A stretch of 64,000 nucleotides of DNA, taken from Lumnitzera littorea. Taxonomy: Eukaryota > Streptophyta > Magnoliopsida > Myrtales > Combretaceae. Shown here in pieces: positions 1 to 10,326 of this stretch. The position numbers and the translations under genes are program-made. The notes beneath the pieces are model-generated. The model worked only from the letters and a program-made list of their open reading frames with translations, did no database searches and was not told the DNA's origin. Position 1 is the stretch's first letter; every line of letters begins with the position of its first letter. Where the stretch lies: contig JAMXBB010000007.1 in the NCBI GenBank assembly GCA_024138015.1, positions 71,012,718 to 71,076,717 on the forward strand, in the 5' to 3' direction.

Positions 1-1511
1 TTTAGGACTTGATTAACCAAGTTAAGTAGGTTAATGATAAGTTAGCGCCCTAAACTAGCTTAGTTAATGATTAGAGACTTAAAAATGGTATTAATGGCCA
101 TCTTAATGATCATGACCAAATCTATAAAGTTGGGTAAAGTGGACGAAACCTAAGGCTAAGTGTGGGCTTAAGCCCAAAAAGACAAGTGGGTTTAGGTTTA
201 AGGCCTTAAATTGCAAGTTAAGCCCAAAAGACTCAAGTTTTAGACCCAAATAAGAGGATGACTAGATATGAGCCTTATAATAAAAGGCCCAAAATAAGTT
301 ATTTAAGAGGTCCACTAAACCCTAAGGCCCATCCAAGACATCTATTATAGGCTCCTTAATGAGTTGAAGCATTAAACTTAATAAAAGAGCCCCTTTAGGC
401 CTATAAGAGCAACTCCAAGGCTTAAGTTGATAATTTAAAGTTTTGAGCAAAAATGTTCACTTAAAACACTTAAAAGGAGCACAAAATATTAATTACAAAG
501 CCCAAGATCAAAAACTAAGCCCAAAACCCTAAAGCAACCAAACTCACCATTGGGACCCATGAACTTGTAAGGCCTAAACCAAAACCTTGATGGCCTAAAA
601 GCCTAAAAATGATCTCACCAAATGAAAGAACACTTGAAAACAATAAAAAAGAGTCTATAAGATCACTAAAGATGGATTTAAAATGAAGAAACTACACCTA
701 AAATATGAAAACAATTAAAAAGAGTCTAACGTAAGAAAGCCTTGGTAGTTAGTATAAGCAGAACATTTATATACTATAAATGTACTCTTTAGGTGACAAG
801 GACTCTAAATTTGACATAGTCGAGGATTATTGGGACTATTAAATTCCATAGTAGAGTGAGTATATCAACCCCTGTCTTATCTTACTTGTGAATGTATTAT
901 AGAGCACCACTTAATTATGTATATACAAGAAATGAATATGCTTGGGGTTGGGATGATATGCATGTGTTTATTTTAGGTGTACTTGTTTGTTAAAGGATGA
1001 TAATATATTTTAATTACAATTAGATGTTGCATTTGTAATTAGGACCTTAGATTGTCTATCATATATATTTGGTTGGTCACTTGCAAACCGAAATAATAAC
1101 TATTAGACCTTAATAAAAATTGACCATGCATTGCACATTTATGCATTATCTATATAGGGCATTAACACTACGTAGTGGAGTAGAAGATCATAAATGTTAG
1201 ACCCAATATTATTATTATGTATATTGTTGATTTGTACAACGTACTCGTGCAAGATGTTCTTACCTCGACCTTTGGGATTTACTTTGCTATGGGGAGTGCT
1301 GCCCTTTACTTGAGGCCGAACCGTGTTCGCTACTTTAGGTCAACTGAATAAAAGATTAACATACTTAGATGATAGATGTAGAGACCTAGGTCCTAACGTG
1401 CCTAACACTTCCTAACCTTGGCAACGATGGGCGCAATACCATGCTTTGCACAGTCGCCGACAAGCTGTGTATGATGTTGTATTTCATATGCTTGTCTGCA
1501 TTACATATGCA
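1..1511. other. Left flank, AT-rich, no gene recognised
   Basis: No coding frame of note. The first 700 bases are full of short words built on GCCCA and GGCCTTA, a texture that recurs at 12118-12500 and 34080-34260, so they probably come from related retrotransposon LTRs. The part from about 780 to 1450 has a mixed composition; the words at 1378-1430 (ctaggtcctaacgtgcctaa) look like LTR or leader sequence of a plant Ty3/gypsy element, but this is only an impression from memory. The last five bases before element A are ATGCA, its possible left target duplication. Confidence 0.4.
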
Positions 1512-3902
1512 TGTCAATTCACTTCCCAGTTCTTTTATAAAATTAAGTCTTCTTTAAATCAAACAGAATTAAACCCTACCCATTTACTATTAGCCCTCAA
1601 CTAAGGTTTAAAGAAAACTAGTTCTTTTATTTTGGAAACAACTTTGGAGTCGCCACTCAACTAGAGTCGAGAAAAATAATTAATTTATAACCAATTTGGT
1701 GAATTAGTTATAACTTAACCACTAGTCTAACGATTAAAATCAATTTTGTAAAACAATTTTTGAAAACTAGAGGTTTAAGATCCGAGAGTTAAGAATTTTA
1801 AACCCTTACGCATACCATTAACTTTCCAAATTTAATATTAACCCTACAAATCACCTTTCAAAAAAACAAAACTCAAATTTTCACCTAAATTAGGTAATTT
1901 GAACAATTTAAAGTAAAAAGGAAAATCAGGTTCTTTTATTTTTTTTACTATCGCCTCATAGGTGCATACATACCCGCTATTCAGGATCAAATGTATGTAA
2001 TTCTTTTTACGAAAACTTTAGTGGGTTGAGTTGATTTTAATTTTAAAAATAATCAAGTTTACGTTTTACTCAATTTGGTTTATTTAAGAAAATTTCCTAA
2101 AGGGTCTTAAATTGGATTTTATTTTTAGAAATTATAAATGATTCTAATTTGAAAAATGATTAATTTATCTTTATTTTTTTTGTTATTTTTTAATTTTTCG
2201 GATAAAACATGAAAATAAATAAATAAATAACTAAACTAAATACTTCTTCCTTTTTTTTTTCTTTTCCTTTTTTTTGTCCATTTGTACATTACAATGTACA
2301 AAATAAAAATAAATAAATGAAACAAAAAAAAAAAGCTAAATAAACAAAATAAAGAGAGAATAATTCAAAATGGGAAAGGGTCGACCCAAGTCTAAGCACG
2401 CGAGTTGGTTCTCAAGTCGCTAGTCGGACTTGGGTCAAGCTTGAATCTGGATCTAAGTCGCTCCAACTCTACTTCACAATACAACGAGGCTCGGTTCAGG
2501 TTTATCTGTCAACCAAAATGAGTAGGGGGAAGAAGATTTGTGAGTTTTATATTGGGAATATGGGGGGTAGGAAGAATGCCGCAAGGTTTGGGATTGGTTT
2601 AGAGGGTATTCAGAGATGAGTGGTGGCAGTGGTTGGTGTAATGGTTGGGTGTAGTTGCCGGGGATGAGTGGTTGGTTGAGTTAGGGGTTTTCAAAGTTGA
2701 GGAGCATCGTGGTAGGGTTGGTTTGGACTATTAGAGTTGCTGAAGCGGTGGTTTGAGGAGAGATAGTGGTGATGGTGGTGGAAGAGAGAGAGAGAGCTTA
2801 GGAGTGTTTTCAAAAGGGTTGTCTATGTTTGAATGAGCTACCCCAACACTCTTTCATACACGAATTGAACCCAGAAATCAAGGAAAGTAAAATTCGGATT
2901 TGAATGGAAATGTTGAGAAATTTGGTTTTTTTCGAATTTTGGAGCTCCATTTAAATGCTCCTTTGACTAAATTTGGATGTGTTATTGGGTTTAATTCAGA
3001 GTATGCTATGCAATAAACAAAATCAAAGTAAGAGATTGCGTGTGAGTGTGTGAAATCTGTGCGAAAATTGGAGCTAAAGTAGGGGAGTAGGCTGTTTTTT
3101 ACTGGGAAAGTGGAGGAAAATTAAGGAAAGGGAAAGCAAGAGAAGGGGAAGAGAGAGAAATTGCTGACGTAGTGCCAATGTAGCGCTACGTCGGCACGTA
3201 CAGACTAACCTGAAGTTGCTATATGTCATTCCATGACACGTGGCATGCTACGTGGCACCACATTAGCCCGCCATCCATCCTGATGCTGCTACGTATTAGG
3301 ACATGCAACGTAGTTAAATCTTGACATGTAGTACTGTGCTTATTATAAAAATAAAAAGGCCTTCCTACCTTTACTAAGATTCAAACCCAAAACCTCAAGT
3401 TTAACCCCATGTAATATTCAAGTACTTATCCTTTAGGTCGTTGCCTTATCTATATGTGCAAATAAATTACATATATGGACTAAGTGAATCCCAACTAAAT
3501 TTAAATCTAAACTTATGCCCAATAGTCTAATTTTTAAACTTATTTCAAAATAAAAAAATCTACCCTAAAAAAAAGTATTTTCTAAAATCTTTTATTTTTT
3601 CAATTTTTTGTAATTTTTCTGGTTTCTAACTTTTTTCCTTTTTTTTGTATTTTTTCTTATTTTTTAGGGTTTCTTTCTAGAATTTCTATTTTTGGTATTT
3701 TTCTAAATTTCTTATTTTTTTGTGCTTTTTCCTTATTTTATATATTTTTTACATTTTCCTAAAATTCTTTTTTTTATTTTTTGGGTTTTCATTAATTTCC
3801 TATTTTTTTTTTTATGTTTTTCCTAATTTAGGGCCTATTTAGAAAAGAAAGAAAAATAAAAATAAAAATAAAATAAAGAGGGGTAAAAATTGGGTCTCTA
3901 CA
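1512..3902 (-). repeat. 3' LTR of element A (complete, ~2.39 kb)
   Basis: Starts tgtcaattcac and ends gggtctctaca on the plus strand, giving the TG...CA ends of an LTR. Bases 1512 to about 3221 align with 10327-12117 with substitutions and small gaps; shared blocks include the stretch around aaactagttcttttattttg and the gagtcgcca motif. The outer 560 bases (about 3345-3895) also match the reverse complement of 17047-17600. It contains a homopurine/homopyrimidine-rich part (3540-3900) and a G-rich part (2520-2790) ending in a GA-dinucleotide run. The age is considerable, since the two copies differ at many positions. Confidence 0.88.
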
Positions 3903-3916
3903 ATTGCCCCTCTTTA
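3903..3916 (-). promoter_or_regulatory. Polypurine tract of element A
   Basis: Directly inside the left LTR the plus strand reads attgcccctcttta, so the minus strand has a purine run (taaagaggggcaat) just upstream of TGTAGA. This is the priming site for plus-strand DNA synthesis in LTR retrotransposons. The equivalent sites of B and C have the same shape. Confidence 0.8.
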
Positions 3917-4034
3917 TAGCAAAGTTTAAACAAAAATTTGCCATAAAAACAAAGATATACTATTTTTGCTCCTAGTATGACTCTAAAACAATTAAATAGC
4001 TATCCTAAAATTGATTTATTGGAGATTTAAATAA

Positions 4035-5675
4035 GGAAACAAAACTTGGTCATGCCTTTCTAGATTCACTAACCTAGGTGGGAGTGTCTTTAAGGGACGA
4101 GCAATCTTACCCTGGAATTGATCTAAAACCTAGTTGTGCCTCATTCACTCAATAACCTAGGCGGAGCATCTCTCGAAGACTAGCAGTCGTAAACTATGAT
4201 CAATCTAAAACCTAGTCGTATCTTACTAGGCTGACTAACCTAGGCGAGAGCGTCTCTTGGAGACTAGCAATCCTAATGTGGGATTAATCTAAAACTTTGC
4301 TATGCCTCACTAGCTTACTAACCTAAGTGGGAGTATCTCTCAAGGACTAGCAACCCTAAACTGGGATTGATCTAAAACCTGGTCATGCATCATTAGCTCA
4401 CTAATCTAGGCGAAAGCATCTCTTAGGGATTAGCAACCCAAAATTGGGATTGATCTAAAACCTGGTCTTACCTCACTAGGCTCACTAACCTAGGCAAGAG
4501 TGTCGCTTAAGGACTAGTAACCCTAATGTGGGATCGATTTAAAACCTAGTCATGCCTTATTGGCTCACTAACCTAAGTGGGAGCGTCTTTCAGGGACAAG
4601 TAACTCTAAATTGGGATCGATCTAAAACCTAGTCATGTCTCACTAAGCTCACTAAACTAAGCAAGAACGTTTCTCGGGGACTAGCAATCCTAAACTGGAA
4701 TCGACCTAAAACTTAGTCATGCCTCACTAGACTCACTAACATAGGTGGGAGCATCTCTTAGGAATTAGCAACCCTAATGTGGAACCGATCTAAAAGCCGA
4801 TCATGCCTTCCTAACTCACTAACCTAAGTGGGAGCGTCTATCGGGAATTAGCAATCATAAATTGGGATCAATCTAAAACCTAGTCATGTCTCATTAGGCT
4901 CACTAACCTAGGCGAGAGCGTCTCTCAAGGACTAACAACCTTAAAATGGGATCGATCTAAAACCATGTCTTGCCTCACTAGGCTTACTAACATAAGCAGG
5001 AGCATCTCTTGTGAACTAACAACTCTAAATTGAGATTAATCTAAAACCTGGTCATACCTCACTAGGCTCACTAACCTAGGTAAGATCGTCTCTCGAGGAC
5101 TAGCAACCCTAAAATGGGTTCGATCTAAAACCTGGTTATGCCTCACTAGGCTCACTAACCTAGGTAGGAGTGTCTTTCGAAGACTAACAACCCCTAATGT
5201 AGGGTTGATCTAAAACTTAGTCGTGCCTCACTAGGCTCACTAACCTAGGCGGGAGTATCTCTCAAGGATAGCAACCCTAAACCAGGATTGATTTAAAACC
5301 CAGTCGTGCCTTACTACACTCACTAACTTAAGCGGGAGCGTCTCTTGAGGACTAGCAACCCTAAACTAGGATCAATCTAAAACCTGATCATGCCTCATTA
5401 AGCTCACTAACCTAGGCAAGAGTGTCTCTTGGGAACTAGCAACCTTAAACTATGATCGATGTAAAACCTGATTATACCTCACTAGGCTCACTAACCTAAG
5501 CGGGAATGTCTCTCAAGGACTAACGATCCTAAATTGGGATCGATCTAAAACCTGATCTTGCCTTACTAGGCTTATTAACCTAGGCGGAAGCGTCTTTCAG
5601 GGACTAGCAACCCCATTGTGAGATCGATCTAAAACCTAGTTGTGCTTCACTAAGCTCACTAACCAAAGCTTAAGC
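4035..5675 (-). repeat. Tandem array, ~84-bp unit, ~19 copies, in the 3' UTR of element A
   Basis: A unit of 83-85 bases recurs about 19 times. It can be followed by the word ctaaaacct at roughly 4122, 4203, 4288, 4372, 4455, 4540 and so on to 5630, together with ctcactaacctagg and ggactagcaaccc in each unit. Copies are diverged (commonly 10-20% by eye) and there is no sign of very recent homogenisation. The array sits right behind the polypurine tract, the place where Ogre-type elements are known to carry variable tandem repeats. No reading frame runs through it. Confidence 0.93.
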
Positions 5676-6330
5676 TGTACTTAATGAAGTGCCCTATGGC
5701 TTGTTAAGAGAAAACTGGTGAAGGAGAGCACCTTATGAGCTTGCTAAGAAGAAAATGATGAAGGGAAGTGCCTTATAGGTTTGCTTGAGAGAAACTTGGT
5801 CAACAAAAATACCTTATGGGCATGCTTGAGAGAATTTGGTTATCAGAAATGTTTTATAAGCTGGCTAAAAGATTTTGGAAAAGAGACTGAGTTAAGATTG
5901 CATCTTCAAAGACTAGCTAATCATTTAGATGTGGAAGGTGAGTGTCTTATGGGCTAGACAGAAGAGACAATAAAGAGAAGTGCCCTACGAAACTTGGTGA
6001 ATAGAGGAGAAACGCCTTATGGGCTTGCTTGAGAGAAATTTAGTGAACAGAGGGGAAGTGCCCTATGGGCCTGCTTAAGAGTGATCCTACGGGCTTGCTA
6101 AGAAGAATGTGATGAAGGAAAAACTTGGAAAATAGACTAAGTTAAGATCATGTCTTTGAAGACTGGCTAAACACTTAAAGGTGGAAGGTGAGTGTCTCAT
6201 AGGCTGGCCAGAAGAGATTGATGAAGAGAAGTGTCATACAGGCTCGCTAAGAGAAAATTGGTGAATAGAGGGGCTCAATGGGGATGCTAAAGGTAATTGA
6301 GGAACAAAAGCACCCAATGAGTTTGCTAAA
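5676..6330 (-). repeat. Second tandem array of element A, ~45-60-bp units in a ~249-bp higher-order repeat
   Basis: Degenerate units built on gaagtgccctatgggcttgc and ttgagagaaatttggtgaa. Two larger blocks repeat as a whole: gactgagttaagattgcatc near 5886 and gactaagttaagatcatgtc near 6135, each followed by gtggaaggtgagtgtct and a related tail. This array shares no unit with the 84-bp array next to it, so the 3' UTR of A carries two independent repeat families. Confidence 0.82.
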
Positions 6331-8148
6331 GACCTTGAAGAGAGATGAATGGATGGAAGGCGGGATAGCCTAATCAAGAGCTGGTTAAGATTAAAAACTT
6401 GTTTAAAACACTACCCGATTCTGAGGAAAATATTTATAGGAAAACCCCTTTGGTGAAAACCATTTATGTTGAAAAAGACGTTAAGGATAATTTCCTTTAT
6501 TTTGGGAAGAATGAGAAAGCCTTGACTCTTAACCTTTCTTTATTTTTTTAGAATGGATTGAAAACATGGCCACTTAGGTCAACATGGACTTTAAATAAAG
6601 ATACTTTCTCTCTCTTTATCTTTTTCTTATTCTTTTTTCTTTCTTTTTATTACCTCTTCTTTAGTTTGCTAACAAGTAAAGAACTCTTTCTTAATAATCA
6701 CATGGGGCCTCTTATGTTCCCCTTAACTTGGATGCTGAGCTGCTTAGTGGGGCCTTATGATTTCAAACATCCTTCCTTTTTTAAGGAAAAGATAACTCAT
6801 GACTAGTTTAGTTGAAAAGGACTTACTTATAAACTCTCAATTTAGATTACACTCTTAACTATAGTCCTAAAATTATAGTCTATTTTGCATGTGATACACC
6901 TCAATCAATCCATTAGGTCTTTTCTGCTTTAACATTATGAATTTAGGCTTTTGGTCCAGGGGTTTCAAAAAGGACTAATGAAAAAGCCTATTTTGAAATA
7001 AATATTAATCTTGGGTGTCCAAGTTGAGAACCTTAGGAACAATTAGAAATATACTTACCCAAGTTTCAAAAACAACTTTTATTAAGGATAGATTACCTTT
7101 TAAGATCATAAGAGCTTTTGTTGTGTAAGGGTAGTATTATAGGTGGGAAGGCCAAGTGTGAGAGAGGCTTTAAAGTGCATGTAGAGATTTTGGGTTTTTA
7201 AGCGTAGACTGTGTTTTAAAGCTTTGCATCTTTGGGGCTATTTTAGGCTTTGACTTTTGATTTAATTGCCCCCACTGGGATACGATATGGCTTTCACTTA
7301 GCTTTTGACTTACATTGGAGCCCAATTTTCCAATTTCTTTTCTTTATCTTTTTCTTTTCTATTTTGTTATTACTTCACCCCACTGTTCTTTTGTTGTTCT
7401 TTCTTTTACTTTTGGCCCTAAGTCTCCATTACCAAGTTTTTACCTTTTAAGCCATTCATGACCCTAAATCTATGGATTTCTATTGTATGGGCTTAGTGAG
7501 GTAAGTACAAGCTAAAGGTGTTTAAAAAGGATGTGGCTCTTCCTTATTTCAAAAAACATAACTTATGAGAAATAAAAGTTGCTTTTGAATTTAATCATTA
7601 CTGAAGCAAGCACAAACCAATTTTAATCCCTCTTTCCTTATCAATGACCCTAACCTCCGAAGTGCCCCATTGTAAGATGGTTCTCGATAGAGTTTAATTT
7701 GAAAATTCTTCAAAATAGGTCCAATGGGGTGAACAAGCAATGATTGTGTTTAAGATTCAAGAAATGAATGCCTAACTTCATTTTAATCTACATATCACAT
7801 TCAAAGTAGACCTCCTTTAAGGAATAGGTCCAAAGTATCTTCACTATTATGTCGCTTAACTCTCAAAGTATTTCAGGTTAGTGTGTAGAAAATAGTTTGC
7901 CTCTTTTTATTCTAAACCTTTTAAAAGTGAGTTACCGATTCCTTGAAAAGGAATTCATGTGTCCAAATAACATTGCAATCATTTTATTGAAAAGGCAATT
8001 GTATTATTCCAGCTATTACAAACTTTATTGAAAACAACTTTCTTTATCCTTATCTTAACAAGCATATAATTACTTGAAACAACTCATAAGCTTATTAGAA
8101 GGCATTGGTAAGCTCAAAAGAAATGGAGCTCTAAGCGACTCAGTTGGA
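6331..8148 (-). other. Non-coding interior of element A, shared with element C
   Basis: No recognisable protein. Read on the minus strand, about 7830 down to 6840 is colinear with 33240-34330 of element C: for example the 7670-7820 part matches 33285-33430 (shared ggcattcattt and acacaat words), and 6840-6900 matches 34270-34310 (shared atagttaagagtg). The poly-pyrimidine stretch at 7320-7430 matches the AG-rich stretch 33730-33830. The short plus-strand frames at 6558-6806 and 7250-7450 are translations of T-rich DNA and are not genes. Confidence 0.6.
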
Positions 8149-8300
8149 CTATCCTCATGACTTGAATAAGGACAGTCTTGTTATAGCTTTGGTTGAATGA
8201 CTTTTACATCAATTAGGTCTTGAATCTTGTTCTTCAATCTCTAGCATTTTTTAATGGAGTGCCCCTTCTAACCCATATGATAGTTGCATCATGCTTCTAG
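8149..8300 (-). pseudogene. gag zinc-knuckle-like remnant of element A
   Basis: Minus-strand translation across this stretch gives a broken piece reading CNYHMG then, after a stop, KGHSIKKC, followed shortly by LKNKIQDLID. This has the spacing and wording of the C-x-Y-H-x-G-x-x-G-H-S-x3-C module at the end of gag in Tat/Ogre elements. The same module is seen in B near 27200-27300. It shows that A derives from a gag-bearing element. There are several stops, so it is not functional. Confidence 0.55.
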
Positions 8301-8432
8301 GTTAAAGCTATGTGGTTTGTAATTTAGATTAGGTACTCTACAAGCTATAATGCTTGCCACTTTCAAATGATTAAAGATTTAGGTGATTAATATCTTCAAT
8401 TGAGTAAATTGTCTCCTCTGAGTCCCTTGTGT

Positions 8433-8765
8433 TTATTTTTCCTCATTCCTCCTTGGCTTTTTTCTTGGGCCTCCCTCATCACTTGTGCTTACTGGCACTT
8501 GATCAGTGTTGGACATTGGGTGTTCAAATCTTCTAAGCATGGGGCTTAATGCCATTTCTAGATCTATAGTGTTCTTTTGTAACATGGGTATCTTCTCTTC
8601 CAGATTTGAGAATCTCTTTTCCAAGTTCGAATCTTAGGATATCTGGAGTATTGATTATTGGGAACAAAACTTGCCATTGTTAGGCCATCTGATGCATCAT
8701 CTTTTCTAGAGAGGTAACTCTATTGTTAACTATGTAAACCTGATTGGACAAATTCTTTACTAATT
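8433..8765 (-). pseudogene. Short gag/ORF1-like remnant of element A with basic tail
   Basis: A 63-residue open stretch (8624-8433) reads from MEKRFSNLEEKIPM to a basic end, PRKKPRRNEEK. Upstream in another frame (about 8765-8625) is NNRVTSLEKMMHQM, so the two are probably one protein broken by a frameshift. The heptad-like leucines and lysine/arginine-rich end would suit a coiled-coil nucleic-acid-binding protein. Family assignment rests on position only (between the 5' leader and the zinc-knuckle remnant). I do not recognise a specific domain. Confidence 0.4.
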
Positions 8766-9114
8766 AGCAATTTTTCTTTTATATTTTTTTATTTTCTTTT
8801 TTTTTTTTTTAGAGAGAGAGAAAGCTTTATCTTATAGAAACCAAATAAAAATAGTGGATCTTTTTTTTTTTTTTTGGCTTTTCAATTGCATTTCCTTGAG
8901 TGAGAGAGTAAATGGTTAGATAAACTCTATTGAAGGACTATCTACAAAGAAGGAAAGAATGAAGAATGATAGAATAAAGAGAAAAATTTTATTTTGGAAA
9001 GACCAGAGTACAGGGAACAAAACAAAAGGAAACCTAACAATTATTCATAATGAAACTTAAAATTTATTCAAAATGCTTTAACTCCATCTAAAGTTTCTAA
9101 TCTAACTCTCGCAG
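8766..9114 (-). other. AT-rich spacer in element A
   Basis: Contains poly-T/poly-A runs (8790-8812, 8862-8876) and a short GA-repeat (8813-8822). No coding potential seen on either strand. Confidence 0.5.
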
Positions 9115-9354
9115 TTAGGTCTTAATCTTGTCCAGCATTTCTAAAGCCCAATACATGGTCCTCTCGCTTGTTTCAACTTGAGCTAACAAGGCCCTGTTAG
9201 AGGCTTCAATACGCTTAGCCCTTTGCTTCCAATAGGTAGCTTCAATTTGTAGTAGCTGCTCATGATTCCCTAGGGCATCTGGCAGTTTATTGACTCTATG
9301 ATTATTCTCTTGTCGGTTACTTGCCATTCTTAAGTCTACATATTTTATGGACAA
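9115..9354 (-). pseudogene. 79-residue coiled-coil-like open frame of element A
   Basis: An open frame starting MSIKYVDLRMASN; an internal Met at residue 10 may be the true start. The C-terminal two thirds (about residues 28-79) is rich in Glu, Gln, Arg and Leu in a heptad-like pattern (LLQIEATYWKQRAKRIEA), ending in LDKIKT. Element B has a comparable coiled-coil-like tail in the C-terminal part of its ORF1 (about 29040-28843). It may be the remnant of the first protein of the element, but the match is by character and position, not by alignment. No close functional inference is possible. Confidence 0.4.
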
Positions 9355-9560
9355 GAATCAACCATTAATGTAGAAAAAGAAAGCATGTAGAAATATGAAG
9401 GTGTTGAGATCGTTTAGGTTAATACATTACTCCCTTAAGTTGTAATCCTACTGTTATTTTTAGAAACTTGATTGCATTAAAAATCTTAAACGATCAGTAA
9501 GGTTGCAATTTCTTAAGAGTATTGTATTAACTCAAGCTTAGAGGGGAGTATATGCAATTA

Positions 9561-10146
9561 AGGTAAGTCTTGAAAAGGTCCTTAAGTTTTGTGATCTCAC
9601 TTGTTAAAGAACACTTTCATTGGTCACATTGAGCTTAAGTGAGATGGCTTAATCAAACCCAAGCAATAGTTACACCACAATGCTTGAAGCCTACACAATG
9701 GCTCTTCTCCTAAGGTCCTAAGATGCCCTGAGTTTGACTGCACCTACCCTACATCCCTGATGCAACAAATGACCCCCCATATCTCAATGCGTATGATATG
9801 TAAGACAGATAACAAAAAGGTAAGAGTGAATTCGAAAAAAATATAGGGGAAGAAGCTTCATGTTTGTCTTTTCTCTTTTATAACAATGCCACCTTAAAAC
9901 CCTAAAGAATGTATCTAGGAAAGGTAAGTTCTAAAGGTCCTTAAACTCTGTAATCTTACGCATTTCTTACAAAAACGGTTTCTTGGTTACATCAAAGTTT
10001 AAGTGAGGTAACCTAATCGATCTCGAACGGTGGTTGCCCCACTACGCTTAGAACTTACACAATGGCTCCCAGTCTAAAGGTCCTAAGACGATTCAAGTTC
10101 GACTATATCTATCATGCATTCATGGTACAAGAAATAAATCTACCCC
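9561..10146 (-). repeat. Direct duplication (~220 bp, 360-bp spacing) in the 5' leader of element A
   Basis: 9561-9777 and 9921-10146 are two diverged copies: both open with aaggtaagt, then have ggtccttaa, a gcttaagtgag/gtttaagtgag word, acacaatggctc and ggtcctaaga. A single related copy is in the leader of B at about 30853-31050 (ggtcctaagctctatagc, acacaatagctgc) and another at 15990-16111. The leader block is therefore a conserved part of this Ogre family, doubled in A. Confidence 0.75.
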
Positions 10147-10303
10147 CACGCCCTCTAAATAGTTAAATACATAAAACTAAACCTGCAAAGATATTAATAC
10201 AATTGTGATACAAAATAAAGAATGAATAAGCAAATAAATTACAATAAGGTGATTTTTAGAGATTAATTTTAATTTTAGAAAGTCGAATGATTAACTCTCT
10301 TGA

Positions 10304-10324
10304 CTTCTCCAGTAGAGTCGCCAA
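10304..10324 (-). promoter_or_regulatory. Primer-binding site of element A
   Basis: Minus strand reads TTGGCGACTCTACTGGAGA starting two bases inside the right LTR. It is close to the site of B (TTGGCGACTCCATTGGGG). The form TGGCGACTCC... is, as I recall, complementary to a tRNA-Arg 3' end and typical of Ogre/Tat elements; the exact tRNA could not be checked here. Confidence 0.7.
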
Positions 10325-10326
10325 GT

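Noticed and set aside
4035..5675. Regularly spaced repeats that could suggest a CRISPR array
   Set aside because: Units are contiguous and diverged, there are no unique spacers between identical repeats, and the setting is a plant retrotransposon.
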